This document shows, piece after piece, positions 34,962-43,715 of a stretch of 64,000 nt of DNA; positions within the stretch are counted from its first letter, which is position 1, and the number at the start of each line of letters is the position of its first letter. The stretch covers positions 1 to 64,000 of the forward strand of contig JAJDCY010000012.1 of the NCBI GenBank assembly GCA_029260595.1. Direction: 5' to 3'. The notes beneath the pieces are model-generated. The model was not told the DNA's origin. It saw only the letters and a program-made list of their open reading frames with translations, and searched no databases. The translations under genes were made by a program, and so were the position numbers. The DNA is from Phycisphaeraceae bacterium (GTDB lineage: Bacteria; Planctomycetota; Phycisphaerae; Phycisphaerales; Phycisphaeraceae).

Positions 34962-35024
34962 TGGATCAAGGATTAATTTCGCCGGCCGAGCGCCGGCCGC
35001 ACTCATACGAAGGAGCGTGGCAAC

Positions 35025-36245
35025 ATGGCGGTGACACTGCCGATCTACCTGGACAACAACGCGACCACCCGTGTCGACCCGCGTGTGCTCGAAGCGATGC
35101 TGCCGTACTTCACCGAGCACTTTGGCAACTCCGCCAGCCGCAACCACGCGTTCGGCTGGGCGGCGGAGGAGGCCGTCGACACAGCACGCGGCCAGGTCGC
35201 CAGCCTGATCGGCGCGAACTCGAAAGAGATCGTCTGGACCAGCGGCGCGACCGAGTCGAACAACCTGGCGATCAAGGGCACGGCCGCGATGTACCGCGAC
35301 AAGGGCAAGCACATTATTACTTGTATCACCGAGCACAAAGCGGTGATCGACCCGTGCAAACGCCTGCAACGCGAGGGCTACGACGTGACCTGGCTCGAGC
35401 CGGATGCTGACGGTGTGATCTCAGCGGCACAGGTCGCCGCGGCGATGCGCGACGACACGATCCTGGTCACCTTGATGTGGGCCAACAACGAAATCGGCAC
35501 GATCAGCGAGATCCCCGAGATCGGCAAGCTGTGCAAAGACAAGGGCGTAATCTTCCACACCGACGCGACACAATGGGTGGGCAAGATGCCGACCGATGTC
35601 GAGGCGGCCGGCGTCGATCTGTTGTCCGCATCGGCACACAAGATCTACGGGCCCAAGGGCGTCGGCATGCTCTACGTGCGGCGGCGGCGCCCACGTGTGC
35701 GGCTGGTGCCGATCATCGACGGCGGCGGGCACGAGCGCGGGATGCGCTCGGGCACGATCAATGTCCCCGGCGTCGTCGGGATGGGTGCGGCGGCTGAACT
35801 GTGTGCCAACGAGATGGCGATCGAGGGGCCGCGCCTGAAGGCACTACGCGACAAACTCGAGCGCGGCGTGACCGAGCCGCTCGAAGGGACCAAGATCAAC
35901 GGCCACCCCGAGCACCGGCTGCCGCATACGTCCAACGTCAGCTTTGCGTGGGTCGAGGGCGAGAGCCTGATGATGGCCATCCGCGACATCGCCGTCAGTT
36001 CCGGCTCAGCCTGCACGAGCGCGTCGCTGGAACCGAGCTATGTGCTCAAGGGCCTGGGCGTGGGTGACGATCTGGCCCATAGCTCGCTGCGGTTCGGGCT
36101 TGGGCGGTTCACCACCGAGGAAGAGATCGATTACACGATCGATAAGGTTGTGGAAGGCGTGAATAAGCTGCGGGAGATGAGCCCGCTGTACGAGCTGGCC
36201 AAGCAGGGCGTGGACCTGAGTAAGATCGAGTGGGCGGCCCACTGA
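35025..36245 (+). CDS. iscS: Cysteine desulfurase
   Basis: 406 aa PLP enzyme that takes sulfur from cysteine for Fe-S assembly. '[20 protein letters not shown]' starts the fold. '[20 protein letters not shown]' and '[20 protein letters not shown]' hold the PLP aspartate region and Schiff-base Lys. '[20 protein letters not shown]' contains the catalytic Cys on the mobile loop. Wording and loop length fit the IscS/NifS class I group. A strong ribosome site (AAGGAG) is 11 nt before the ATG. It is the second gene of iscRSUA. Confidence 0.95.
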   Translation: MAVTLPIYLDNNATTRVDPRVLEAMLPYFTEHFGNSASRNHAFGWAAEEAVDTARGQVASLIGANSKEIVWTSGATESNNLAIKGTAAMYRDKGKHIITCITEHKAVIDPCKRLQREGYDVTWLEPDADGVISAAQVAAAMRDDTILVTLMWANNEIGTISEIPEIGKLCKDKGVIFHTDATQWVGKMPTDVEAAGVDLLSASAHKIYGPKGVGMLYVRRRRPRVRLVPIIDGGGHERGMRSGTINVPGVVGMGAAAELCANEMAIEGPRLKALRDKLERGVTEPLEGTKINGHPEHRLPHTSNVSFAWVEGESLMMAIRDIAVSSGSACTSASLEPSYVLKGLGVGDDLAHSSLRFGLGRFTTEEEIDYTIDKVVEGVNKLREMSPLYELAKQGVDLSKIEWAAH

Positions 36246-36368
36246 CCCGAAGGGGCCAAGAAATGGCCGTGAACTTGCATTCGGCCGATCCGTATTGATC
36301 AATAGAAGTGAAAGAATCGGGCCCGGGATACCGAACCTGATACAAGCGACCGAAGAAGGAGACTCACG

Positions 36369-36779
36369 ATGGCATATTCAGAAAAAGTAATCGACCACTA
36401 CGAGAAACCGCGTAACGTCGGCAGCCTCGACCAGGAAGCGGCGAATGTCGGGACGGGGATCGTCGGGGCCCCTGAGTGCGGCGACGTGATGAAGTTGCAG
36501 GTGCTGGTCGACGAGCAGACCGGCAAGATCACCGATGCGAAGTTCAAGACGTTCGGCTGTGGCTCGGCGATCGCGTCATCGAGCCTGGCGACCGAGTGGA
36601 TGAAGGGCAAGACGGTCGACGAGGCGCTAGCCATCAAGAACACCGACATCGTCAACGAGCTGTCGCTGCCGCCGGTGAAGATCCACTGCTCGGTGCTGGC
36701 CGAGGACGCGATCCGCAGTGCGATCGCCGATTACAAGAAAAAGCAGTCAGAAACGGAAGGGGCGGCCGCCTCAGCATGA
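36369..36779 (+). CDS. iscU: Fe-S cluster scaffold protein
   Basis: 136 aa. IscU accepts sulfur from IscS and assembles [2Fe-2S] clusters. The three ligand Cys are visible: 'GAPECGDVMKLQ' (with the usual Asp two residues on), 'KTFGCGSAIASSSLATEW' and 'KIHCSVLAEDAIRSAI'. The start 'MAYSEKVIDHYEKPRNVGSL' is typical. AAGGAG lies upstream. The C-terminal ten residues ('SETEGAAASA') are a non-conserved tail. Confidence 0.95.
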   Translation: MAYSEKVIDHYEKPRNVGSLDQEAANVGTGIVGAPECGDVMKLQVLVDEQTGKITDAKFKTFGCGSAIASSSLATEWMKGKTVDEALAIKNTDIVNELSLPPVKIHCSVLAEDAIRSAIADYKKKQSETEGAAASA

Positions 36780-36833
36780 GCGGCTGCACAGAGAGTACCA
36801 GGGATAACCAAGACACGAACCGAGGAGTGACTC

Positions 36834-37166
36834 ATGGCCATCGAACTAAGTGAAACCGCTGCCCGCGAGATCAGGAATATCATCGACCAACAGGAACTGG
36901 ACGCCGGCAACACCCGGCTGCGGGTCGGGGTCAAGGGTGGCGGCTGTTCGGGGTTCAGCTACCTGCTGGACCTAACCGAGCAGGAACGCGACACGGACGA
37001 GAAGTTTGAGCAGCACGGGATCGCGATCGTCTGCGACCCTAAGAGCTATCTATACCTCAACGGGACGACGATCGACTTCAAGGACGAGATCATGGGCCGC
37101 GGGTTCGTGTTCTCGAACCCCAACGCCAGCAGCTCCTGTGGTTGTGGCAGCTCGTTCAGCGCATAA
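36834..37166 (+). CDS. iscA: A-type Fe-S carrier protein
   Basis: 110 aa of the HesB/IscA family, which carries clusters or iron to apo-targets. The three ligand Cys are in 'GVKGGGCSGFSYLLDL' and the C-terminal 'SSSCGCGSSFSA' (C-G-C). 'GTTIDFKDEIMGRGFVFSNP' is conserved. A GAGGAG ribosome site precedes the ATG. It ends the isc operon; no hscBA or ferredoxin gene follows, and a strong terminator stands 42 nt downstream. Confidence 0.94.
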   Translation: MAIELSETAAREIRNIIDQQELDAGNTRLRVGVKGGGCSGFSYLLDLTEQERDTDEKFEQHGIAIVCDPKSYLYLNGTTIDFKDEIMGRGFVFSNPNASSSCGCGSSFSA

Positions 37167-37207
37167 CCGCGCCGGACTCACCCACCAATCCAACACCGTT
37201 ACCCGCG

Positions 37208-37237
37208 ACGCCCCCCGCACAGGGGGGCGTTGTTATT
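37208..37237 (+). terminator. Rho-independent terminator of the isc operon
   Basis: A perfect 9-bp stem ACGCCCCCC (37208-37216) / GGGGGGCGT (37222-37230) with loop GCACA, followed by TGTTATT. The T tract is short but the stem is very stable. Confidence 0.8.
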
Positions 37238-37297
37238 GGTGCGCACGCGCCCAACCCGATCCCGCCGATCCCCAGTAATCGCTTAGGTGGTATCCGT

Positions 37298-37325
37298 CAT
37301 AATCGGCAGACCCCCACCGATAATG
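37298..37325. promoter_or_regulatory. Inverted repeat with a sigma28-like -10, upstream of cheW
   Basis: CATAATCGG (37298-37306) and CCGATAATG (37317-37325) are inverted repeats with one mismatch. ACCGATAA (37316-37323) differs from the sigma28 -10 GCCGATAA at one base, but no good sigma28 -35 lies at the right distance. It could be an operator or a flagellar-type promoter remnant, about 150 nt before cheW. Confidence 0.3.
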
Positions 37326-37476
37326 CTAAAGCTGTTTAGGGGTTGCTCCGATCTGTCCGAGAGTGTGCGACCGCTCAGACCCCGGCCCATCGCCGGCCCG
37401 ACACCCGGCACACAACCGGTCTTGATCGCCCGTCCTGACGACCCGACGGCTGACCCATACCGCAGGAGACACAGCC

Positions 37477-38025
37477 ATGACAGCCCAGACGACCGATGCC
37501 CGATCCGGACAGACCGCCGAACAGAACAACGAAGCCTTCAGCGCTACCGAGGCGGCGGACCGCGATCAGCTCCAACTGGTCAGCTTCGTCGTGGGTAAGG
37601 AAGAGTTCGCGATTTCCATCCTGTCCGTGCAGGAAATCAACCGGATGATGAAGATCACCCGCGTCCCGCACAGCCCGGAGTTCATCGAGGGCGTGATCAA
37701 CCTGCGTGGGAGGATCATCCCTGTGATGGACCTGCGCAAGCGCTTCGGACTTGAGGCGCTCGAGGACACCAGTGACGCGCGGATCATCGTCGTTGATGTG
37801 GCCGGGCGAGTAATCGGGTTCACCGTCGATCGCGTTAACGAGGTTCTGCGGATCGATGCGCAGATCGTTGAGCCGCCTCCGACCATGGTCTCAAGCGTGG
37901 ACACCGAGTTCATTCAGGGCGTCGGCAAGCTGGACGATCGGCTGCTGATCCTGCTCGACCTCGAACGGCTGTTCAGCGGTGAAGAATTGCGCCAAGTCGA
38001 CGAGACCGCCAACCGCGCGGCCTAG
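37477..38025 (+). CDS. cheW: Chemotaxis coupling protein
   Basis: 182 aa with a 30-residue disordered N-terminal extension before the CheW fold. 'LVSFVVGKEEFAISILSVQE' (34-53), 'VINLRGRIIPVMDLRKRFGL' and 'VIGFTVDRVNEVLRIDAQIV' are the usual blocks, and 'FIQGVGKLDDRLLILLDLER' ends the domain. CheW links chemoreceptors to CheA. AGGAG precedes the ATG. It is the first gene of a seven-gene operon cheW-cheR-cheA-cheX-cheY-DUF342-cheB. No chemoreceptor is encoded in it. Confidence 0.94.
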   Translation: MTAQTTDARSGQTAEQNNEAFSATEAADRDQLQLVSFVVGKEEFAISILSVQEINRMMKITRVPHSPEFIEGVINLRGRIIPVMDLRKRFGLEALEDTSDARIIVVDVAGRVIGFTVDRVNEVLRIDAQIVEPPPTMVSSVDTEFIQGVGKLDDRLLILLDLERLFSGEELRQVDETANRAA

Positions 38026-38079
38026 CAACACACACGGGGGTTCTGCCAACAGGATCTCTCCGAACAGGAGACCGGGGAT

Positions 38080-38925
38080 ATGACCGCTGTTGGCAACTTC
38101 ACCCTCAGTGACCAACAATTCGAAAGCCTGCGCAAAGTCGTCTACGACCGCAGCGGGATCCACTTCCCCGAGAGCAAGAAGTACGTGCTCGAAAGCCGCC
38201 TGAGCCGGCGTCTCGAAGAGTTGGACTTCGACGATTTCGATCAATACCTGATGTTCCTGACCGTGGGCCCCTACCGGGCGGACGAGTTTCAGGAGATGTT
38301 CAACCGGATCACGATCAACGAGACCAGCTTCTTCCGCAACGAGCCGCAACTCGAGGTGTTCGAACGAGACATCCTCGCGAAACTGCTCGAAGCCAGGAGC
38401 GACAGCAAGCGGCTGCGTATCTGGTCAAGCGCGTGCTCGAGCGGTGAAGAGCCTTACACACTGGCGATCCAACTGCACCGGACGCTGGGCGTACGCCTGT
38501 CGGATTGGCGGATCGACATCCTTGGCACGGATATCAGCGAGAAGGCCCTGCTCGTCGCGCAGAGCGGGCGGTACACGGCGTACAGCATCCGCACGATGAA
38601 CCCACTGCTACTCAAGCGCTACTTCACACAGGAGGGCTCGTTCTACCAGATCGACCCGACGATTCAGAGCATGGTGAACTTCGACTTGCTTAACCTCAAG
38701 GACAAGTTCGCGGCGAAGCGGTTCGGCAGTTGGGACGTCATTTTCTGCCGCAACGTGATGATTTACTTTGACGACATGATGAAGACGCACTGCGTGCAGT
38801 TGTTCCACGACCAGCTCGAGCCGGACGGGACGCTGTTTATCGGACACAGCGAGACCCTGCGCAACATTGACGTCCCTTTTGAGCCGATACCAATCCCTCA
38901 GGCCTTCGCTTACGGCAAGGCGTAG
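38080..38925 (+). CDS. cheR: Chemoreceptor methyltransferase
   Basis: 281 aa. The N-terminal helical domain ('FTLSDQQFESLRKVVYDRSG', with 'RRLEELDFDDFDQYLMFL') is followed by the SAM-binding domain with 'RITINETSFFRNEPQLEVFE', 'RIWSSACSSGEEPYTLAIQL', 'ILGTDISEKALLVAQSGRYT' and 'WDVIFCRNVMIYFDD'. It methylates receptor glutamates. The protein ends soon after 'LFIGHSETL', without a C-terminal receptor-tether or TPR domain. AGGAG lies upstream. Confidence 0.95.
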   Translation: MTAVGNFTLSDQQFESLRKVVYDRSGIHFPESKKYVLESRLSRRLEELDFDDFDQYLMFLTVGPYRADEFQEMFNRITINETSFFRNEPQLEVFERDILAKLLEARSDSKRLRIWSSACSSGEEPYTLAIQLHRTLGVRLSDWRIDILGTDISEKALLVAQSGRYTAYSIRTMNPLLLKRYFTQEGSFYQIDPTIQSMVNFDLLNLKDKFAAKRFGSWDVIFCRNVMIYFDDMMKTHCVQLFHDQLEPDGTLFIGHSETLRNIDVPFEPIPIPQAFAYGKA

Positions 38926-38950
38926 AGCGGCGAAGCATTGGAGATAAACC

Positions 38951-41251
38951 ATGGCCGGTGAGCAGATGGACCCCAGCCTCGTTCAGGACTTCCTGACTGA
39001 ATCGAACGAATTAATCGAGCGCCTCGATAGCGATCTGGTCAGCCTAGAGGATGCCGTGGATGAAGCGGCGTCCAAGGACCTGCTCGATGGGATCTTCCGC
39101 GCGCTGCACACGATCAAAGGCGCGGCCAGCTTCCTGGCGTTCACGCCGCTGACCACTTTCGCCCACGCCGCGGAGGACACGCTCAATCGGATGCGCAAAG
39201 GCGAGATCGGTGTATCAACCGAGGTCATGGACACCCTGCTCCGCAGCGTGGATGTGCTACGCGGGATGCTCGATGAGATCGCCAACAGCCGGCCGATCAC
39301 GGAGGCACCGGGCGACCTGATGCAAGGCCTGCATGCGCTGTGTGAGCAGGCGGCGGCGGACCAATCACCCGGCAGCGCTACTACCACCGAACAGACCGCG
39401 CCCGCCGATGACGCCGCCCAGCCCGATCACTCGAAGCGCCTATCGCTGGGGCCGGAGAAGGCCGACCTGGTCGAGTTCGTCGTCGCCGACCTGCACGAGG
39501 CCGCAAACGAAATCGCCCAAGCTGCCGCGGAGTTTGTCGGCTCGGATCACCGCGATGAGGTGGCCGCCGAGTTGGTCAAAGCCGCCGAAGGGCTGCAGAA
39601 AACCGCCGACTTCTTCGGACTCGACGCCGCCCGGAACCTCGGCGCCGCGATTGAGGCTGCCGCCCCACTGGTCGGGTCCATTCCTGATGAACTCATTGAC
39701 GAAGCCACGGTCCGCCTGTCGGGCATCGCCTGGTTGATCCGCGATCAGGCTGACGCCCTCGCCGACGGGTTCGCCCGCACCTGGCCGATCGACACGCTGG
39801 TCGCCCGCCTGAAGACTGTCGCCAAAGGCCAGCCGCTGAGCCCGGACATCGCGGGTCGACACGGCGGTGTCGCCGAGCAACTGCTCGCACTGGATGGGGT
39901 AACCCAATCGGGTGTCAGCACTCAACCGCCGCAAGAAGCGGCCGGCCCGGCAACCGCGCCGTCTATCACGACCGAGCCCGGCGATACCAAAGATCCTTCA
40001 ACGGCCGGCGGTGCTCAATCACGTGGCGGCAGCGCTGGTGACCGTGGTTCACTCGCCGAACAAACGATCCGCGTCGAGGTTGGGCGGCTCGAAGCGCTGC
40101 TGAACCTCGTTGGGCAACTGGTCCTGAACAAGAACCGTGTGATGGGGCTGTCGCGAAAGCTCCGCGACCACAACCTCCCGCACGAGGTCAACGAGAACTT
40201 CACCGGCGCCGCCAGCGACCTGGACCGCCTGACCGGCGAGTTGCAGGTAGGGATCATGCGCACCCGGATGCAGCCACTGGCCAAGCTTTTCGATCGCTAC
40301 CCGCGCGTCATCCGCGACGTCGCGCGATCGACCGGCAAGTCGATCGCACTTGAGATCGACGGCAAAGAGACGGAAGTTGACAAGAGCGTTCTGGAGCAAC
40401 TGGCCGACCCGCTCGTCCACATCCTGCGAAACAGCGCCGACCACGGGGTTGAGATGCCTGAGACCCGTGTCGCCGCAGGCAAACCTGAAAAAGGCACGAT
40501 CCGCCTGACCGCCGAGCACCAGGGCAGCCATGTCCGCGTCTGCATCACCGACGACGGCAAGGGCCTGGACCGCGAAGTCCTCGGGAACAAAGCCGTCGAA
40601 CGCGGGCTGGTCACCCAGGATCAACTCGCGGCGATGGCGGATGAGGATGTCTTCCGCTTTATTTTTTCAGCCGGCTTCTCCACCGCGGAGAAGGTCACGG
40701 ATCTGTCCGGCCGCGGCGTCGGAATGGACGTCGTGCGGACCAACATCGCCAAGCTTAACGGCACGGTAAACGTCAGCTCGACCATGGGCCATGGCACAAC
40801 TATTGAAGTGCTGATCCCACTAACCGTCGCGATCATGCCGGCCATGGTCGTCGGCGTCGGCAAACACATGTACGCCGTGCCGCTGGCGAGCATCACGGAG
40901 ATTGTTAAGCCGGAGGACGCCGACCTTCAATCGGTGATGAGCAACCAGGTGCTGAATCTGCGCGACGCCGTGCTCCCGTTGCTGAACATGCGGCAGATTC
41001 TCAATGAGACTGACTCGCAGAGCGAAACAGCGTTCGCAGTGATCGTCGGCGTGGGACATCAACGCGTCGGGTTGGTCGTCGACCGCCTGGTCGGGCAGGA
41101 AGAGGTTGTGATCAAACCGCTCGACGATGAATACACCACCGGTGGGCCGTTCAGCGGGGCGACGATCCGCGAGGACGGGAGCGTCAGCCTGATCTTAGAC
41201 ATCATGCAGCTAATCAAGGATTCCCAGACACCCCAGCGCGCGGCCGCCTAA
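38951..41251 (+). CDS. cheA: Chemotaxis histidine kinase
   Basis: 766 aa. P1 contains 'IFRALHTIKGAASFLAF' with the phospho-accepting His near residue 51. Residues about 175-310 form a second helical block ('LVKAAEGLQKTADFFGLDAA') that looks like an HPT bundle without the His. No clear P2 is seen; a Pro/Gly/Ser linker precedes the dimerisation helix 'VGRLEALLNLVGQLVLNKNR'. The kinase domain has 'LADPLVHILRNSADHGVEMP' (N box), 'ITDDGKGLDREVL' (G1) and 'LSGRGVGMDVVRTNI' (G2). The CheW-like domain is at the C-terminus ('MYAVPLASITEIVKPEDADL'). It phosphorylates CheY and CheB. Confidence 0.95.
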   Translation: MAGEQMDPSLVQDFLTESNELIERLDSDLVSLEDAVDEAASKDLLDGIFRALHTIKGAASFLAFTPLTTFAHAAEDTLNRMRKGEIGVSTEVMDTLLRSVDVLRGMLDEIANSRPITEAPGDLMQGLHALCEQAAADQSPGSATTTEQTAPADDAAQPDHSKRLSLGPEKADLVEFVVADLHEAANEIAQAAAEFVGSDHRDEVAAELVKAAEGLQKTADFFGLDAARNLGAAIEAAAPLVGSIPDELIDEATVRLSGIAWLIRDQADALADGFARTWPIDTLVARLKTVAKGQPLSPDIAGRHGGVAEQLLALDGVTQSGVSTQPPQEAAGPATAPSITTEPGDTKDPSTAGGAQSRGGSAGDRGSLAEQTIRVEVGRLEALLNLVGQLVLNKNRVMGLSRKLRDHNLPHEVNENFTGAASDLDRLTGELQVGIMRTRMQPLAKLFDRYPRVIRDVARSTGKSIALEIDGKETEVDKSVLEQLADPLVHILRNSADHGVEMPETRVAAGKPEKGTIRLTAEHQGSHVRVCITDDGKGLDREVLGNKAVERGLVTQDQLAAMADEDVFRFIFSAGFSTAEKVTDLSGRGVGMDVVRTNIAKLNGTVNVSSTMGHGTTIEVLIPLTVAIMPAMVVGVGKHMYAVPLASITEIVKPEDADLQSVMSNQVLNLRDAVLPLLNMRQILNETDSQSETAFAVIVGVGHQRVGLVVDRLVGQEEVVIKPLDDEYTTGGPFSGATIREDGSVSLILDIMQLIKDSQTPQRAAA

Positions 41252-41276
41252 GCGAATCATTTGAAGGAGTACTTCC

Positions 41277-41780
41277 GTGGATAGTTCATACATCATGCCG
41301 TTCGTCAGTTCGATCCAGAATGTGTTCAGCACCATGCTACAGCTACAGGTGCAGGTCCAGAAGCCGACCATCAAAAACGCGGACACCCTGGCCTACGACG
41401 TCTCAGGCATCATCGGGATGTCCGGCGACGTCGAGGGTTCTGTGGCATTGAGCTTCCCGACGGCGACGGCGGAACGCGTCGTCACCCTGTTCACCGGGAT
41501 GGAACTGACGGCTGGGCACGAGGACTTTGCCGACGCAATCGGCGAACTGGTCAACATGATCTCGGGGTCTGCCAAGGCGCAGCTCGTCGACAAGGAGGTC
41601 AGCATTAGCTGCCCGACCGTCGTGATCGGCGACCAGCACCAGGTGCACGGCCGCAAGGACGTCCTGACGATCAGCATCCCCTGCGAATCGGATTGTGGGA
41701 ATTTTACGGTTGAGGTGTCGACCCGCCGCGTAGCGTCCGGGGCCACGGCCGGTCAAGCGGGCGCTTCGGCCACGGTGTAA
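41277..41780 (+). CDS. cheX: CheX-type phosphatase / chemotaxis protein
   Basis: 167 aa from a GTG start with GAAGGAG upstream. The fold matches the CheC/CheX/FliY family: 'SGIIGMSGDVEGSVALSFPT' and 'DFADAIGELVNMISGSAKAQ', whose E-x2-N pair is the CheX dephosphorylation motif. It has one such motif, as CheX does; CheC has two. It would dephosphorylate CheY-P in place of CheZ. It lies between cheA and cheY, as expected for a termination enzyme of this pathway. The last 20 residues are Ala/Gly/Ser-rich and unconserved. Confidence 0.88.
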   Translation: MDSSYIMPFVSSIQNVFSTMLQLQVQVQKPTIKNADTLAYDVSGIIGMSGDVEGSVALSFPTATAERVVTLFTGMELTAGHEDFADAIGELVNMISGSAKAQLVDKEVSISCPTVVIGDQHQVHGRKDVLTISIPCESDCGNFTVEVSTRRVASGATAGQAGASATV

Positions 41781-41813
41781 TGGGTTAACGCAAATTCAAT
41801 AGGAAGAACGGTC

Positions 41814-42182
41814 ATGAAGATTTTACTGGTCGACGACTCGAAGACGATGCGGAACATCCAGAAGGGGATCCTCTCGCAACTCGGCTATACCGACCTGGAA
41901 GAGGCCTGTGACGGGCTGGATGCTCTGAGCAAGGTCGGCGCGTTCAACCCGGAGCTGCTCCTGGTTGATTGGAACATGCCCAACATGGACGGTTTGAGCT
42001 TTGTGAAGGAGTACCGCAGCAAGGGTGGTAAGTCCCCCGTCATCATGGTCACGACGGAAGCCGAGAAGTCGCGCGTCGTCGAGGCCATCAAAGCGGGCGT
42101 CAACAACTACGTCGTCAAGCCGTTCACCCCCGACCTGCTCAGCCAGCGGATCAAGGAGACGCTCGAGCGCGTCGCCGCCTGA
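41814..42182 (+). CDS. cheY: CheY-like response regulator
   Basis: 122 aa single receiver domain. 'KILLVDDSKTMRNIQKGIL' gives the acidic pair, 'PELLLVDWNMPNMDGLSFVK' the phospho-accepting Asp, 'VIMVTTEAEKSRV' the conserved Thr, and 'NNYVVKPFTPDLLSQRI' the Lys-Pro. CheA would phosphorylate it and CheX dephosphorylate it. No flagellar motor gene is in the window, so the output (motor, pilus or other) is open. Confidence 0.93.
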   Translation: MKILLVDDSKTMRNIQKGILSQLGYTDLEEACDGLDALSKVGAFNPELLLVDWNMPNMDGLSFVKEYRSKGGKSPVIMVTTEAEKSRVVEAIKAGVNNYVVKPFTPDLLSQRIKETLERVAA

Positions 42183-42234
42183 CCCGTGAGATACCCGGCC
42201 GCCAGGGGGTTCGGGCAGCCGTTGGGAGCCCTCG

Positions 42235-43683
42235 ATGACCGATGCGCCCAATGAGCAATCGCTGCGAGTGATCGTGGCCCAAGACCGCATGTCCGCGACG
42301 CTTGTCCTGCCCGCCGGGTTCCCCGCGGCGATGCTGACGGAGGACGTCTGCATCAATCTGATCCGCACCAGGGGCGTTGTACTGGATCAGAACTCCTTGA
42401 CGATAATCAAAGGCATCGTCGCCGGGCAACCGGAATCAGATGGCCCGCCGAGGGAGTTCGTCGTCGCCAAGGGAAGCCAGCCCGTCGACGGCACAGATGG
42501 ACATGTCGAGTGGGACGATCAAGGCGAGCCGGCCACCGAAGAGCAGACCGCCGAACTCTCGCACTATGAACGCAGCCCGTTTGTGATGGTCAAGGAAGGC
42601 CAGTCGGTCGGCCGGGTGGTCCCGGAGACACTGGGGACCGACGGGGCGGACGTGCTCGGCGCCACGCTCAACGCCAAACACGGCAAGCCGCCTAACCTGT
42701 CACATGACGAAACGGTGATACGGGATGCTTCCGGGCAGTTGATCGCGCAGATCGACGGCGTGCTGCACCGGACACCGGACAACGTCAAGATCCGAAACCG
42801 GATCGAGATCACCGAGTACGTCGATTTCTCAACCGGGAATATCAACTTTACCGGCGACGTCCTGGTGCTCCGCGGCGTACGCGACTGCTTCACCGTCAAA
42901 ACCACAGGCAATGTCGAGGTTCGCGGGCTGATCGAGGCCGCGACGATCGACTGTGACGGGGACCTGAATGCGATCGGCGGGATGGCCGGGCGGGAGCGCG
43001 GCACGCTCCGGATTAGTGGGAACATGACCGGCAAATTCCTGGACAATATCGCCGGGCGCGTCGGCGGGTCTCTCGAATTGCACAGCGAGATGGTCAACTG
43101 CGACATCGCCGTGGGCGGTGAGTTGCGTGTCCCCAAGGGTAAGGTGATCGGTGGGCGGGTGTGCGTCGCAGGCCCCGCCAACATCGCGACGCTGGGCAGC
43201 GCGGCCTGCGTGAGCACCGAGATCGTGCTCGGCTCCGCGGCGGAGCTGACCCGGATCGAGCGAGACCTGCTCGAAACAATCGATCAACTGACGCGTAAGC
43301 ACGACGCAGCCAACGAAGAACTCGACGTGATTACTCGCAACACCCGCCGGCTGACCGCGTTCGACCGCGAGCGGCAGACCGAGCTGATGTATGAAGCCGG
43401 TACGATCAAACAACAGATCGATCGCGGGACAGCGGCCTACGAGGCGTTAACCAAACACCTCAAAGCGCAGCGAGTCGTTGATATGACCGTCACGATGCGC
43501 GTCTTCGAAGGTGTCACAATCACGATTGACGGGTTGCGGTATCAGATCCTCGAGCAGATCCGTGGGCCAGTGTGGATCGGGCTCGCACGTGATGGGAAAG
43601 CGGTCTATCGACAGGGCAGTTCGGCTGACGCACCGCTGTCCGGCATTAGTCAGGTCAGCGAGGTAGCCCCCGCGGGCAAGTGA
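42235..43683 (+). CDS. DUF342 (FapA-like) protein in the che operon
   Basis: 482 aa. An N-terminal alpha/beta region precedes the FapA core: 'YERSPFVMVKEGQSVGRVVP', 'DGVLHRTPDNVKIRNRIEIT', then a right-handed beta-helix ('FTVKTTGNVEVRGLIEAATI', 'LHSEMVNCDIAVGGELRVPK'), and a helical hairpin ('AELTRIERDLLETIDQLTRK') leading to the C-terminal strands. FapA-type proteins (from Vibrio work) influence polar complexes, and DUF342 genes recur beside chemotaxis and motility genes; the biochemical role is not settled. It lies between cheY and cheB and is likely co-transcribed. Confidence 0.85.
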   Translation: MTDAPNEQSLRVIVAQDRMSATLVLPAGFPAAMLTEDVCINLIRTRGVVLDQNSLTIIKGIVAGQPESDGPPREFVVAKGSQPVDGTDGHVEWDDQGEPATEEQTAELSHYERSPFVMVKEGQSVGRVVPETLGTDGADVLGATLNAKHGKPPNLSHDETVIRDASGQLIAQIDGVLHRTPDNVKIRNRIEITEYVDFSTGNINFTGDVLVLRGVRDCFTVKTTGNVEVRGLIEAATIDCDGDLNAIGGMAGRERGTLRISGNMTGKFLDNIAGRVGGSLELHSEMVNCDIAVGGELRVPKGKVIGGRVCVAGPANIATLGSAACVSTEIVLGSAAELTRIERDLLETIDQLTRKHDAANEELDVITRNTRRLTAFDRERQTELMYEAGTIKQQIDRGTAAYEALTKHLKAQRVVDMTVTMRVFEGVTITIDGLRYQILEQIRGPVWIGLARDGKAVYRQGSSADAPLSGISQVSEVAPAGK

Positions 43684-43715
43684 CGCGGTCATTCATAGCG
43701 ATGGGAGTTGGGCAG

